From assembly GCA_040954595.2 (NCBI GenBank), contig CM082576.2:4092001-4156000 (forward strand): 64,000 nucleotides of DNA. Reading direction: 5' to 3'. Source of the DNA: Balanoglossus misakiensis. Lineage: Eukaryota; Hemichordata. Below are positions 23,513 through 37,100 of this stretch, in pieces. The position numbers and the translations under genes were made by a program. The notes under the pieces were generated by a model. That model had not been told where the DNA came from, did no database searches, and worked only from the letters and a program-made list of their open reading frames with translations. Each line of letters starts with the position of its first letter. The stretch's first letter is position 1.

Positions 23513-24650
23513 ATTGTTGTATGAGCTCACAAAACGCAGATCTTTGATGTGGAAAGGCTTTCTGTTTACAAGAAAGGGTGGGCCCTAACGCGACTCGAAG
23601 ACAGTCAGATTGGCGAAAAATCTTGTAATCGCGTGTAGTGACTATTTTACCATGATGGGCCCACTTGGTGGCGTTTCAACTGTGGACAAAAGGCAGAAAA
23701 ATTGCACATTGATAGAAAAACAACGCACTGAACCATCATTGCACGTAGGCACAAACGAAGGTCGACATAATGATAAAGAGGGATTATGGCGCGTAAAGAT
23801 TGTCGCAACTGCTAGCTCTTCTAAAGGCTCTAGAATTCGTTCGCATCCACCCACCCTCGAACATTCACGGACGCGCCCTTTCGTTGCAAGCATGACCCCA
23901 AACTATATTTGCATAGACAACTCACCTCAAGTCAAAGGTACCCGACCTTAATAGTATACATGAATTTAAACGCGAAAAGTCGTGTAGGATAGACCTGTAG
24001 TTCGTTACCATGACAAAAGCAAATTGCTCGTTTGAATCACTAGTTTTGGCATTTTATGTTACACCACGAACAGTATCCGCCACAGTGAAATTGCGCCTGG
24101 ATCGGCCGATGTCATTACAGTTGCCACAGCTTATGAACTCTGTGAACTGGGGATATATACGTGCGCATCCCAATGTATATTTATCAATGTTGACATACGC
24201 ATGAAACAGTAACATCGCACTGCCTCTTGATCGGGCAAGGGTATACTTTCCAAATCCCGCAAATTACTGTTAATCATTATCTAAAACAAGTGGTAAGTTC
24301 TGCTGATCACTGATTACTTACCCAATACATGTATATCATGACACGCCCAGACTTATATTCACAGCCAGCGACAGGGGGCGTCGCGTCGGTGCAGGGAATA
24401 TACCGCCCTCTATTGAGGTAGACTGAGTAGAAGGCCGAAGTGATCGTATCAAACCATAGGCGGCGGAGGTATATGGGGTGGTAGTGTATTCATATAGAAT
24501 TTTCCCTCGTTAAAATTAATGACATTTTTGCCACAGTTGTACTTCACTCATCATTGCTAAGTTGAACCAGATTTGGACTCAAAAGCCAAATTGGACATAG
24601 CAGGTTTTTCGGTTGAAAAGTACATGTATTCCACTGCTAGGGTAGAGTGT
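23513..24650. other. Intergenic region between LRR gene and GOLGA5 3' end
   Basis: Expected to hold the promoter of the minus-strand LRR gene. No convincing coding sequence: the longest frames are short and antisense to each other. Confidence 0.4.
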
Positions 24651-24664
24651 AAAGATCAAATAAA

Positions 24665-25317
24665 TTTATTTTAAGAACTGTTCTGAATAAACTTTCCAGT
24701 TTTATATTCCACAAGATGGTATTTCTGTACAATGACCACACATTTGCTTTCATGCTGACACATCTGTGCACATGCATCAACACATGCACACCTATACAAT
24801 GGAACACCTTCACTCACATTACAGTCCATGGTGTGTGTGTGTTCACACAAAACAACACATACAACTGTGAGGGCAGCGGTCTGAATAACAGACACAAATC
24901 ATGTCAAAACTCTGTACAAGCCACTTTATCAGATTTCAACACAGTGTTAGGCACTTTTACATGTGACAAATCAGAGCCTAGGGTCTACTACAGGGTCAGT
25001 AACAGTTCACACAAGTTTCCAACCCAGTTATCAGACCAGACTCTGCCCCAAAAAACTTCGCGAGTCCCAAAAAGTTGATACCTTACAAATGTACACACCA
25101 TTTAAAACAGAGCTGCTAGATTCTGTTTTCAACTACAGTTCTTTCACTAGGTGCTTAATACATCAACAAATTTAGTTTGTAAAAGCATGAATGCTACATG
25201 TAGTACTTTCAAAACAGTAAATTAATCTCTGTAATAGTCAAGTTTTTTTATACACATACACATGCATACACATACACACTATTGCTGGTTTCTTCACTGC
25301 TTACAAGCAACACTACT

Positions 25318-25352
<35 letters not shown>

Positions 25353-25843
25353 AACTTGCACTTGTAAATAGCTCAATGCATCACATACAATCTGGTATCA
25401 TTTTTTTGCAATTTTAACGTTCTAAAATGATGTAAAGGTTCAAATGATCAAAAATGAAATAAACCTTGTCATTTAGACCAGCAATGACTGAAATGTGGAT
25501 TTGCCAGTGTCCTTATACAATATACCAAATCCTGCAAGAGATGGTCCCATTTGAAAGTTTACACTAGGACGTGGAATAAATTAAAATGATATCACTGTTT
25601 AGTAAGTGATGGGTCAACGCTTCTACACGCGATAAAACTGAGCAAATATTTCATCACTTGGGGCTGCTTGTGTAGAGGGGTACAGCCATCACCAAGTACC
25701 ATAACGTTTAGCCATTCACTGGAAAGTACACTACGTGAAGATGTGTGTAGAAGTGGACCACTGTCCATGTCCAGTGCTCTCCATTGTTTCATACATGCAA
25801 GTGTTCTGGGTGGATTTTTTCCTCTAGATTATGTGTTCACATC
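24665..25843 (-). other. Probable GOLGA5 3' UTR with polyadenylation signal
   Basis: Follows the GOLGA5 stop codon (25844-25846). TTTATT at 24665-24670 is AATAAA on the transcript strand, giving a 3' UTR of about 1.2 kb. A CT/CA microsatellite lies within it at 25317-25352. Confidence 0.45.
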
Positions 25844-28800
25844 TTAGGGTGGTCCTCCATGACTGTACTCTGAAGGATGCACCTCTGGTGTGTACGTCAA
25901 CAGCACAATCATCACCCAAACATGGAGTAATATCTGGAGAAAAAAAAGCCAGCAAATACAAACATTGTTATGGTTGACAAGTGAACATGAAACATCCAAC
26001 TGATACATGAAAGCGAACCATGTGTGCTTGCAGGACATATCATGGAATATAAATATCTCTTTGTAAACTAAAAATGTGTTTATAACTGACAATATTTCAT
26101 TAAAGCAATATCTGAGAATATTTTGGACACTATTGCTATATGATATCACTGCACATTTTATTATATCTTTCAATTGGCAGTGGTTTCCTGGTACAAGACA
26201 CCATGCATCAATGCAAAAAACTGCAGATACTAGGTTTAGACCCTGTGTGTAACATGTGCACTGCTTACCATGTAAAATATAACAAAGAGTCTTGCAATGG
26301 GATATCTTCTGAGAAAGATGCCAAGTCTTACACTGAACCGATCCAGGGTATTGGCTGCCACTTTCATTCCCCGCGTGACGCCAGTATCACCTGGATACTC
26401 GTACAGGAATGTGGGCATATTCCGTTGCCTTATTCCTAAACAAAGTGAAACAAGGAATGTAAACACCTGATACAAGGCACAAGAACCTATCCAGATGAAA
26501 ATTGGAGGCCCAAGGTACTGAGGAGAATACTAAGCCTCACCAAAAAGTCGGAAACACTGTAATTATATCTACCTTCTTCAGTTTCTTCAAGCGTAACTGT
26601 GTGAGAACTATTTCTAATGGCTTTCACAGCTTCAGCTTCATGGCGTTGTTTCTGAAGAGAAAAGGACATGAGATGGGTTGGTTTTGTTATACAGAGTTGA
26701 ATGAGACAACTGATGTTACAAAAAGGTGTACACTTGTATATCAAACAAGTATGGTTGTTTACATGTATCAAATCAGGTCCACTAACCATTATCATACAAG
26801 TTGATCAAGAGCTGGTTAAAACTGCCTGCCTATATTTACCACCACTTCAATAAAGTTCCTTGACCACCACACCTTTTTTTATCTTACCTCTAACCTCTCA
26901 AGCTGTAGGACGAGTGAGTTCTTCTCTGTGCTCAACGCTTCCAGCATGGTTTGTTTCTGTATGAGACTCTCTGTTAGAGCGTGCAGTCTGTTTTCCAGCT
27001 CACTCTGTGTTGTGGTACTCATCGTCTTTGTTGTCAGCTGCAGATCAAAACAAACAATGCTATATAGTATATGCTGAGACTCACTGGCAGCCATAGTAGA
27101 TCATATTGCAAAACACACAATAATGTGGCATTCCTGCTTTGTAGAACATCTCTGACAAACTGTTTCAGTTCTTGCGTACCCAGCAAGTTTAACCCTTTCA
27201 CCACCATGGTTCAGTCCAAACCCATTGTTTCCTATGGTAAAGTTGGACCTCTAAAGAGGGAACTGGGGGTGAAAGGGTTAAGAAGTGCCACACCAGTCAG
27301 ACAACTTCATTGGAAACTTTTTACGAATACCTGGTGTCTTAGTTTTTGTATTTCATCTTCTCTGTCCTGCAGTCTCACTTGGAAATTGGTCTTTTGCCTG
27401 AGCTGTTCTTGCTGCAAGTATTTCAGTTCATCATTCTTCTCCGCCAGCTCCGTTTCGATTTCCTTGATCTGCCGCCTTCCGTCATTCAGCTCCCGCTCCA
27501 GATCTTGGATCTGTTCCTGTGCCATGTCGGAATCTGTTTGGGATTGGAATTCCAAGTCCTGCAGAGGCAATGAACACAGCCAGGGTTGCGTCACTCTGTC
27601 TGTCTTGGCAGTCTATTTCAGAAATGGCGACCCTTGAATTGAAATTGAATTGAAAAACACAGGTCTCATGCTACACTACATTACCTGCATCTCAGACTTG
27701 AGCTGTTCCAGCTTCATCTTGGCTTGCTGCATTTCCTCCTTGGCATCGTCTCTTTCTTGACGGACTTCTTCTAGTTCAATCTCGGACACGACACCCTTGT
27801 CGACTGATGGGTTAGTTTCTTTCAAACTGCTGATCAGCTTGTCCTTGGACTGAGGAAATACAGACGAATACCCGCATTACACGCTGATGTTGGTGGTAAA
27901 CTTGACTCGTTACAACAGCATGGCCACATTGACTAACATAATTCAAACCCCAATCTACAATGTCCACAGACTCGCTACTATACAGGACTCACCTGTAAGA
28001 TTCTTGTAGCTTTTTGTTTGTAATCATTCATCTCCCCTCTCACAGAATCCAGATTACTCTTTGCTGTCTTCAACTGAGACGACAATTCATGAATATGGCC
28101 TATTCAAAGGGTTGAAGGAAAATACAATATGTGTGAATTGATTGTCATTAGTACATGTACTTTGTCAGATGTCTGGTATAAATATTTTCTGTTAGATAAA
28201 TCTGATTATAAGTGGGATCTTAAACGTAGAAATCCCTGATTTATCAAAGCTACAAAACGGGTGCATACCTTTCTCAATTTGGTATTTTTGTTGTGATACT
28301 TTCAAAGTCTCTGCCAGACTTCTGTTTTCTTGTTCCAGCCTCTGCTGCCTTGCCATGGCCTCAGCCTGTAATAGAGTGATGAGTTCATTAATGAAGTTAT
28401 TGACGAGATGCAGGTGATGAGTGAATGTGAACAAAGACTCACATAGTTTTAAGAGACTCAACATTCACACAGAGATTATTCTCCATGCACAAATAACATT
28501 CTCCTCTCACCTGAGACATTTTGTAAGCTTCCTGTTCTCTTTTCAGAGCACCGTCACTTTCATATAACTTCTCCCTCAGAGAATCCAGGGCTTGACTCTG
28601 TATTCCACTGGAGTCGTCATGGTCTTTCAGTATCCTAACGAAAGTAGAATTTCAAATTTAGTTAGCGCCTCTTTTATTTTCACAGTTAGCACACAGTTTA
28701 CCAATATTCCCCTCTCCATTTGCACTTTAAACATTCAAATCAATAAATGCGTCCCAGCACCCAGACACTATCTCTCATTACTAACCGTTCATTTTCCATC

Positions 28801-30141
28801 TGTAAGCGTTCGCTAACTACGGCCTTAGCTTTCAATTCCTTGTCCGCATCTTCTAGCCTGACGCGGAGCACAGCGAGTTGGGAGTCCTTGGCCGACAGGG
28901 CTTCCATGAGATCTTCTTCCCGGCTTCTCATTTGCCGGATTATGCCATCCGATTCCGACATCTGAGAGCTCCTGCTGCTGATCTGATTTCGAAGTCTGCT
29001 CACTTCTACAGGAGCCATGGAAGGAGACACATGATTAAAGGTTAAAAGAGTACTAAACATGGGAAGACAGAGGGTGCGCCAAGTTTTGCTGCAAATCACC
29101 CACTTTGGGAAACCACATTACCCGATCACTGCACACTCTTACCTTGTTGGGCTGATTTGGCCCTCTGCATCACAGAGGCCATTTCTTGGTTGAGCGAAGA
29201 CACCTCATTTTTCAGGAGCTTATTCTCCAGTTCAAGTGAGGAGAGTTGCTGAGAGTGGGTGCTGGCGATATTTTCATGGTGCTGATCCGATGTCGGGTTA
29301 TGCGTTGAATCCACCACATCTGTACCCACTGCACTGTCACTCCCATCAGTGTGGTCATCTGCTGTGAACAATCATAGGTGGCCAATTCAGAAGTGTACAG
29401 TGAAACCTGTCTATTAATTAAGGCCACATTTGGGAACAGAAAAAAGACTGTCCTTCATACACAGGTAACAATCTTTTAAAATGTTTATGTCCTTAATAGA
29501 GAGATGTCTGAATTGATAAGACAGGATTTCAGAAGAACTGGTGGTTCAAACAAGGAGACTGAGTTACCTGAGGGTTCTAGAGAGATGGTTATCCCCACAC
29601 TGCCAGCATTGGAGGCGTTATCAGTTTTATCGGTCTTTGCACTTCTGGTTGAAGTTGTTGACGAGGTGCTGGACTGTCTTGAGTGGCGTCCGTTTCCTTT
29701 CTTCTTCTCCTTCCTGTCAGCGCTCAGCGTGTCCGGACTATTCAAGAATTCAAACAGCTTCTCGTCATCGTCTTTCTTTGGTTTGTGCTGAAAGGATTTG
29801 GCCGACTTGAACGGTGACTGGGCGGTGGTAGCTGCAGAAGAAGCAGCAGTTTTGGGCTGATTCGGACTGTCGCCAACATTAGTCCTTTTGATGTTGCTGG
29901 TGTTCGCCAGATACGTGGCCAGATTGCCAGTGGAGACACTTTTGTTTATGATGGCCGCTTGCATGTCCTGCGGCTCGGTGGCACTTTTCCGTTGCGAGTC
30001 CACCACAACCGGACTTAGTTGGGCAGTTTTGATATCATGAACGGTTGTTGGCAACATATTTTTGTCTTGATTCAACACGTCAGAGGTTGACTGGTCCATC
30101 TTGTTGAGTAGATCTTCAGCTTTTCCAAGTAACCATGCCAT
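25844..30141 (-). CDS. GOLGA5: Golgin-84 (Golgin subfamily A member 5)
   Basis: Golgi membrane tether of 739 residues, close to the vertebrate length. It is a tail-anchored coiled-coil protein that helps Golgi ribbon organisation and vesicle tethering via Rab1 and COG in known family members. Exons in transcription order: 29568-30141, 29143-29361, 28786-29005, 28511-28634, 28269-28365, 27993-28099, 27685-27849, 27331-27558, 26888-27037, 26573-26651, 26269-26435, 25844-25933; all phases fit. The N-terminus has the family motif (MAWLLGKAEDLLNKMDQ) and a disordered Ser/Thr/Lys-rich region to about residue 225. A long coiled coil follows to about 680 (SELENRL, LIQKQTML), then SVRLGIFLRRYPIARLFVI and the C-terminal anchor (LLHVWVMIVLLTYTPE). 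Exon 2 begins with a tandem CAGCAG acceptor. The start at 30141 is preferred because it matches the family N-terminus. Confidence 0.95.
27189..27281 (+). mobile_element. Short terminal-inverted-repeat element, copy 1 (GOLGA5 intron)
   Basis: A 93-bp element bounded by TTAACCCTTTCACC and its reverse complement GGTGAAAGGGTTAA, with TTAA at both tips. Internal blocks TTCAGTCCAAACCCA, CTATGGTAAAGTTGG and AGAGGGAACTGGGGG recur in the copy at 39251-39346. It has no coding capacity, so it resembles a MITE or similar non-autonomous element. Confidence 0.75.
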
Positions 30142-33100
30142 TTTCACCTAATACTCAGCAGTTTAGATGATATCCTTAGTAACAATGTCAACAAACTGGT
30201 GATCTTAAGACAGATGACGTCCTTGACCTTAAGGGTAAAGGAAAGGAAGAAAAGGAACTATCTTCAACACATTTTAATATTCATACACACACTAGACAGT
30301 AGAATGATACTGTCTAAAGCTAAAACCAACAGGGTTGCATCTTATAAGTTGCTACCATTTACTTCCTTCCATATTTACTTCAGACAAATTTGTCTGTGTG
30401 AAGCTGGTCAAGGAAGGTAACAGTAATTTGTGTACATATACATATGAACAAAAATCAAAGGATACAGAGTCAGTCAGGGAATAGGCAGTAGTACTCTGGT
30501 GTCAGTTCTTATAACTATATTCGTAGACACCATCCACGCAGAATGTTTACGCTTCCTAGGAGGTATTGTAATATTCTGATATTTACGTGAACTTGTCTAC
30601 TGCGATATAACAGGAACTTACTGCTGGGTACGTCGCGTCAGCTGATGATGAAAATGTCAATGGCGTAGGTTTCTTGTTTATTTTATGCGCGCTGTCTGGG
30701 TGTTTCGTTTTCATTTTTCACAAGTCTTACATTTTATTAATAAGTGCGTCCATACATACCTCTGTTGTGATATCTGGGTATTACTGTTGCGCACAGTAAT
30801 TACAATTTCCCACGGTATTGACGTTCATTTTTCCGTTTTCCGGACCAAAACACGACGACGTGGAGCAGATTTTCTGCGCATGTCAATATACCCAGAGTTC
30901 TCTCCTGTGACCTCTGACCTGTGACCCTAATGGCTGATGATGGACGGTGTTAGCCTGGGTTAATTCTCCGTCTACATGCGAGAGAAGGAACTGACTATTT
31001 TACCCTTTTCGAAACATATGCCTGTTGACATAATGGCTGTACAAAATCTCCTACTTTTTTGGCTCAGCATGATTTCTTTTCGCAGAGGACAGGAAACCCT
31101 GATGTGAAATTCTTGGTGAAAACGCGACCACACAACCGTGGTGAACTGAACATCAGTGTTGCAAGACTGTTCAACAGTTTTTGGCTAATTCGGCTGTTAG
31201 CTTTCAAGCTACATCTGACAGAATTTAAGGCGCATCATTCTGGATCACCAAAAAAACTTTCTGGAGTTATATGTTTTGCAATATTGACGGGGAGGGTCCA
31301 CACAGTCTGAGGAGGGGCATATACGTTTAAACAGCGCCACCCCGTGGCAAAAGATAGAAATATACCCTAAATCATGCATGTCAAGCCAAGGCTAGGCCAG
31401 GGCAATCTGATTGAGGCCAGGGGTACCATTTATGGGTCTTTCACTGCCGGATTTGCGGTGGCTATGCGTGAATTGATTGTTCTCCGAAGCCAATGATGGA
31501 CTCGGCTTGCATCTGACGACTGTTCATTTTACAACTCGGGACAAAGGTAATCTACCGAAGTGTTTTGGATATCATGCCACAACAGTGGAAGTAGCTTAAT
31601 TAATAGCCCCGAGCATTTCGCATCACTGAAACCTTATACATGTATATATCCTGAAACGCAGTTTTGCTGAGGCCAGGCGGTGATGGCGGTGTTTCATCGT
31701 GACAGTTGTGGGGTCATTGAGAGGTCATCGCGACGCAAAATGTGACCGCCAATGACCTCACACATTCCACAATGGGACACGTACCTACAATACATTACGT
31801 TAATTTTTATCACCACGGCCTCGATCTGCAGAGTTGCGTTTCCATGTAATTCCAGCAGTTCCGTCTATTACCCCTAGCTGTGGAAACGCAGCTGTACCGT
31901 GGGGGGGGGGGGGGGGTACATGCTGACCCCCCTCCCGCAGTACAGCTGCGTTTGCACAGCTATCTAATCCCAAACACCAGGCAAGTCGGATTATTATGCC
32001 CGGTGCCAGTGGTCAATCCCTCTGTAGACCAGCTAAAGTTTGTGTACCACTATGTCAACACACATTTTTGTCTCCATCTGATGCTCAAAATTTTGAAAAT
32101 ATAGTAACTAAATGTTGCACTTGGCCCTACACCAATTGATATATGACAAACATAGAGTGTGGCACCATATCGAAGACTCACGATTCCCTCACGTCACATC
32201 CGTTCAGAATATTGGTAATTTGGAGATTTATATAAATATATTGTTAACACGTGTAACAGCTAGTGCGGGAGCTTATGCTGCGGCATTCGGCGCCGGTTGA
32301 CTGCAATGTTATCGTCTGAGGGCGCACTTCCCAGCTTTTCAGAAGAAAAATTAAATGTTCATATTTGTAAATTAAAAAAAATACGCCGTAATGAGCCACT
32401 TATGAATTCCTCCAATGCGATGTTCAGTGAAGATGTTAACACACTTGGGTTTGGATACCAGACTAGAAGTAGGGATGGAGTGATACAGACAAGTTTCGTA
32501 AATTGATTCCGTCCACAATCAAATACACGATTCTGTTCATGTATCAAAGCGTCTTCCCTCATCAATCATCAGTGATAGCCATAGTCGTATCAGAGATGTG
32601 GTGTTATGCCAATTACGTACGCACGACCATTTGGCTTCGAGTTTAATAGCATGAGCGTAAGGTGCATTAGTATGAATCGCTCTAAATAGTCGGCACAGCC
32701 GCATGCCAGATAATTGCGAGAAAAGTGTAAAAAGTCCGAAAAATGTTTGGCAGGCGCACGGCAGAAATGTCGGTAACTCGATTGTGTGTGTTTTTTTTTA
32801 ATGACATTTACTCAAGTCGCTAATACTGCAAGTACTGCATCGTCAACGTCAAGGAAAGTAGTACGTTAGTATCTTTGGATTGAAAAGCAGTTATGTTGCA
32901 AATTTCACCGAAATAAAAGGTTGATTTTCTACCACGAGATGCGACAATTTCGCCGTTCTCATGGTGTTGGTTCGTCGATCGGATTTTCGGGTCGGTTTCA
33001 TACATCTGTGGCTATTATCCTTAGACTGATCACGATACCCATGAATGATAATCTCATGGGGAAAAACTAGACTTTTAGTAACGCGGGAGTTGTTTTGGCC

Positions 33101-33485
33101 TTTGGTTTACAACGATGTACAGAAATAGTCCATCCCCAGCTAAGTCCAGGATTAGTTTTTCCAACAATAGTAAAGACGCAGTGGGTTTGGGAAATGACGA
33201 CATTTATTATAAAAATAACCTAAATACATGTATTTAAAATTTAATGTCTGTGATATTAAAGCATACTTGATTATATAGCCTACATGTACAAGCCACTCCT
33301 CATAGTTAATGCGTGCACCACCCCCGTCGCGTATTGGCGCTCGGGCCCGGGGGCGTGCTTTGCATATCCTAGTTGATCGAAAACTGACAGGTTTTTGTAA
33401 ATTGCAGGTTTTTATTACGTGGTGTCCGCACAATACCAACATCACTTAACTCTCCAGACTTGTTGCCCGTAAACCGCCTGCAGGG
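30142..33485. promoter_or_regulatory. Head-to-head intergenic region between GOLGA5 and DPH6
   Basis: About 3.3 kb between divergent start codons. It must carry both promoters and the GOLGA5 5' UTR, possibly with an untranslated first exon near 30.2-30.9 kb. GC-rich sequence just before DPH6 (33310-33360) contains CGGGCCCGGGGGCG. A strong foldback at 31876-31961 is listed separately. No protein-coding exon is recognised. Confidence 0.45.
31876..31961. repeat. Hairpin-forming inverted repeat with G-run/C-run loop
   Basis: Left arm 31876-31897 (AGCTGTGGAAACGCAGCTGTAC) and right arm 31940-31961 are reverse complements over 22 bp with one mismatch. Inside, a run of about 17 G (31900-31916) faces CCCCCCTCCCGC, so the stem could extend well beyond the arms. 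Confidence 0.8.
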
Positions 33486-34135
33486 ATGAGGGTTGTTGCC
33501 TTGATAAGGTAAGTATTGTGTAACTGCAATACTGTACAGCCCCACGAGGAAATGGACAAGTTCTTGTGCCGAATTTTCAGAAAAGTTGAAGGGTTTTACT
33601 GTAACAGAAAAGGTTATTTTTGTTTACGGTGACTTTTAGTTGTTAAACATTTGCACAGAAGTTTTACCATTTGGCAGTCTCGGCACATAGATGCCGTTTA
33701 GTTGAACAAGTAATGGAAAACATGTTGTTACATGATTTGAGGTTCTGAAGTTTAAGTTCATCGAAGTCAGTCTTCCCAACGAGCGAACACTGGACTTTTG
33801 AGGGGACCGTGGGCTGCGTGTGCGCACGTACGTTCCGCATACCATATCGCACCGTTCGCCGCATCCGATGATCATATATTATGCATTTAGGCTTACGTGA
33901 CTTTTTTATCCTTCAGGACATTGCAACAGTTGGAGTGCACTATTATTTAATATTAAAAATGTCATTCCGATATACGTCTTCATTGCAGCGGCGGTAAAGA
34001 CAGCTGCTACAATATGATGCAGTGTGTAGCAGAAGGCCACGAACTTGTGGCACTGGCAAATATGAGACCAAACATGAAAGGTAAATGAAAGTACTGTAAA
34101 TCCCAAGTTGTAAATGGGGCTAGTGTTTACTGATT

Positions 34136-34178
<43 letters not shown>

Positions 34179-37100
34179 GGCTATCTGTCTGTCTGGCATG
34201 TTCAGAGAATTATTGCACCAGATTTGGCAAATTTTACTTTGAAGATACCAGTCCCACACAGTTATGTGTGTCACACTGATTTATTGCTAATTTGCCAGTG
34301 ATGCCACCCAATAACAGACACATGTATACGACCTTGTTCAATGGTGGGAATATATTTTTTGTCCACATCTGGGATGTCTGTATGGAAAATCCTGCTCTCT
34401 GTGAATGTGCCCTTGGATTGGAGTGGAGAGGTTGCCTGGTTTGTTTGCAGTCCACTTCTGGCTTAGGGGAGAACCATTTGATTTGGGGGGGGGATTTGTT
34501 GGCAGATGGTGTGGAGGGGAAAATATGCTTCTGCCTTGAGGAAAAAAGTGAGCTGTCAATCAAAAAAATTGCTGTAACAGTGGCTGAAAAAAATCGCTGA
34601 CATACCCAATCCTCACCCCCCCCCAAGAAATCAAATGGTCCTCCCCTTAGTAGACTCAATGTCTGTGGGAGAGTTTTCTGCTAGTAACTGGCTTTATTAT
34701 GGCGCTCTAATGATGGTGTGCTTGAGTTTGATTGATCAAGAATCATTTAATATTCAAATTAGAGCAACCTGTTCAGGGCCTGGTCTCAATTTTTGTTTAT
34801 GGTGATTATTTATTTACCAAAGATATCAAGGTCAGTTGAATGCTGCTGCTGCTGACAGAAGGTCACAATCTGTTACCGGTATTAAATGACATCCACTCAC
34901 TAAGTTACCGGTGTTTTTAACAGTTTTCTCTTTTATTCCTCTAACGGCAAGATATCTGAGGTTGAAATTAAGACCAAAATTCAGCAGTCACTAGATTAAA
35001 TTGGTAGCCAGAAGGATTTGACATACAAACACTTCAACTCCTCCAAACAACAGAAATTCCACAGCTTGATTTTCCCATCGCCCGAAATTTTTATTCAATT
35101 GGTGTATTTTTTTTAACCGCATTAAATATAGACTGGAAAATCCCTTGTTTGAGGGTGCTCAGGGAGTGCCTTAGAACGAGAAATTTTCTAGGCCATAATG
35201 GATAATGAATGACGTTTTTAGTCTGGTTTACTTGCAAATTTTTCATATTAAATTTGAATTATAGTTAACATCATCGCAAATTGTAATATATAGATCACAT
35301 TTTATAAGTACCTTATTGAATTATTTAGGATTTCACACACATGGTCCCAGCATAATTCATGGTGTAACCTTGTACATGTCATCTGTTTTCTTGCTCAGAT
35401 GAAATTGACAGTTACATGTTCCAGAGCGTTGGCCATGATGGCGTTGATCTGTATGCACAGGCTATGGATCTGCCAATCTTCAGAAGAACCATCTTTGGTG
35501 ATGCCATTGTGCAAGAGAAGGATTATATTCCGGACCCAATGGATGAAGTGGAAGACCTGTTTCAGTTGTTGCACAACATAAAGGTATATTGGACGTTGAG
35601 ATACTCCCCCCAAAAAGGAGAAACGCATTTCATTCATTCATTCATTCATTCATTCATTCATTCATTCATTCATTCATTATTTCATTCATTCATTCATTCA
35701 CTCACTCACTAACCAATTCATTCATTCACTCACTCACTCACTCACTCACTCTTTCATTCATTCATTCATTCATTCACTCACTCACTAACCAATTCATTCA
35801 CTCACTCACTCACTCACTCACTCTTTCATTCATTCATTCATTCATTCATTCATTCATTTACTCACACACTCACTAATTCACTCACTCACTCATTCATTCA
35901 TTCATTCATTCATTCATTCATTCATTCATTCATTCATTCATTCTGTACCTTTTACGTGGTGCATGTATATTTGTGACTTAAACAACTTATAGAAGCTGAG
36001 AATTAACTGATTGGTGAGGTTTAAAGGCACCATTCAATAGCAATTGTGTCTTCCATTGGAAGCTTGTCAAACTTTGTGTGAGTTAGTTTGTGGTCTTGTT
36101 GCAGCTTTCATGTTCATTGGCATTTTTTTCTCTACCTGTATTACTATTAGAGACACATTGATTTTGAAGCTGTGTCTGTTGGTGCAGTCTTGTCAGACTA
36201 TCAGAGAATCCGTGTGGAAAACGTGTAAGTATAGATTCAGAGGTTTCATAGGGGTTGGGGTGTGTGGGTAGTGACAATTTGGGGAGATCAAACTCTTGTA
36301 GATGTTTTCTTTCACATCACAAATCGTGTCTGATTCATTGGAAGTTGATGATTTTGAGTCCAAATATAACAAACAGTGAAACCTGTCCTTGTGGACACCT
36401 CTATATTCAGGGTAAGGTTTTACAGATACTTGTATAAGCAATCTGATGAAAATCAGATGTAGGGTACTACGGCGACATCTTTAACATAGCAGTACGGCGA
36501 CAGCATAAGAATACCATACCGTGAAGAAAAAAGACATCGCCATACCCTACATCTGATTATCAGATTGAGATATAAGTTGCAATTTAGGATTAAGGATACA
36601 TGTGCCTCTCCATTACTGCCATGATTTTCATGCCAGATGTTACCTGTGTTGATCGTATATGGGATTAAAGTGTACTTAACACATTTTCTACACTCTCTCT
36701 CTCTCTCTCTCTCTTTGTTTTTTTTTTTTTTTTTGTCACAGCTGTAGCAGACTTGGCCTGGTGGCAATGGCATATCTGTGGAGGAGAGACCAGGAAGAAT
36801 TGTTATTGGAAATGATTGCATGTCAGGTTAAAGCCATTGTTATCAAAGTGGCAGCCCTTGGTAAGAAAAGTAATTAACTTCAGAGTTGTTGCCCATTAGT
36901 GCTGCCATGTAGAAAATGTGTACGTTCATGATTGAAATGATAGAAAGTATAGCGAGCCATAATTTAGGACATTTTGGATCAGAATAAGGGTAAGGATTAG
37001 GATTTAATGATATCAGAACATCTACATATAGAAGAATGAATAAGAGTTAATAAAACACAGGTACAAGTATCATTGGTATGCATTGTACATGTTCATGACT

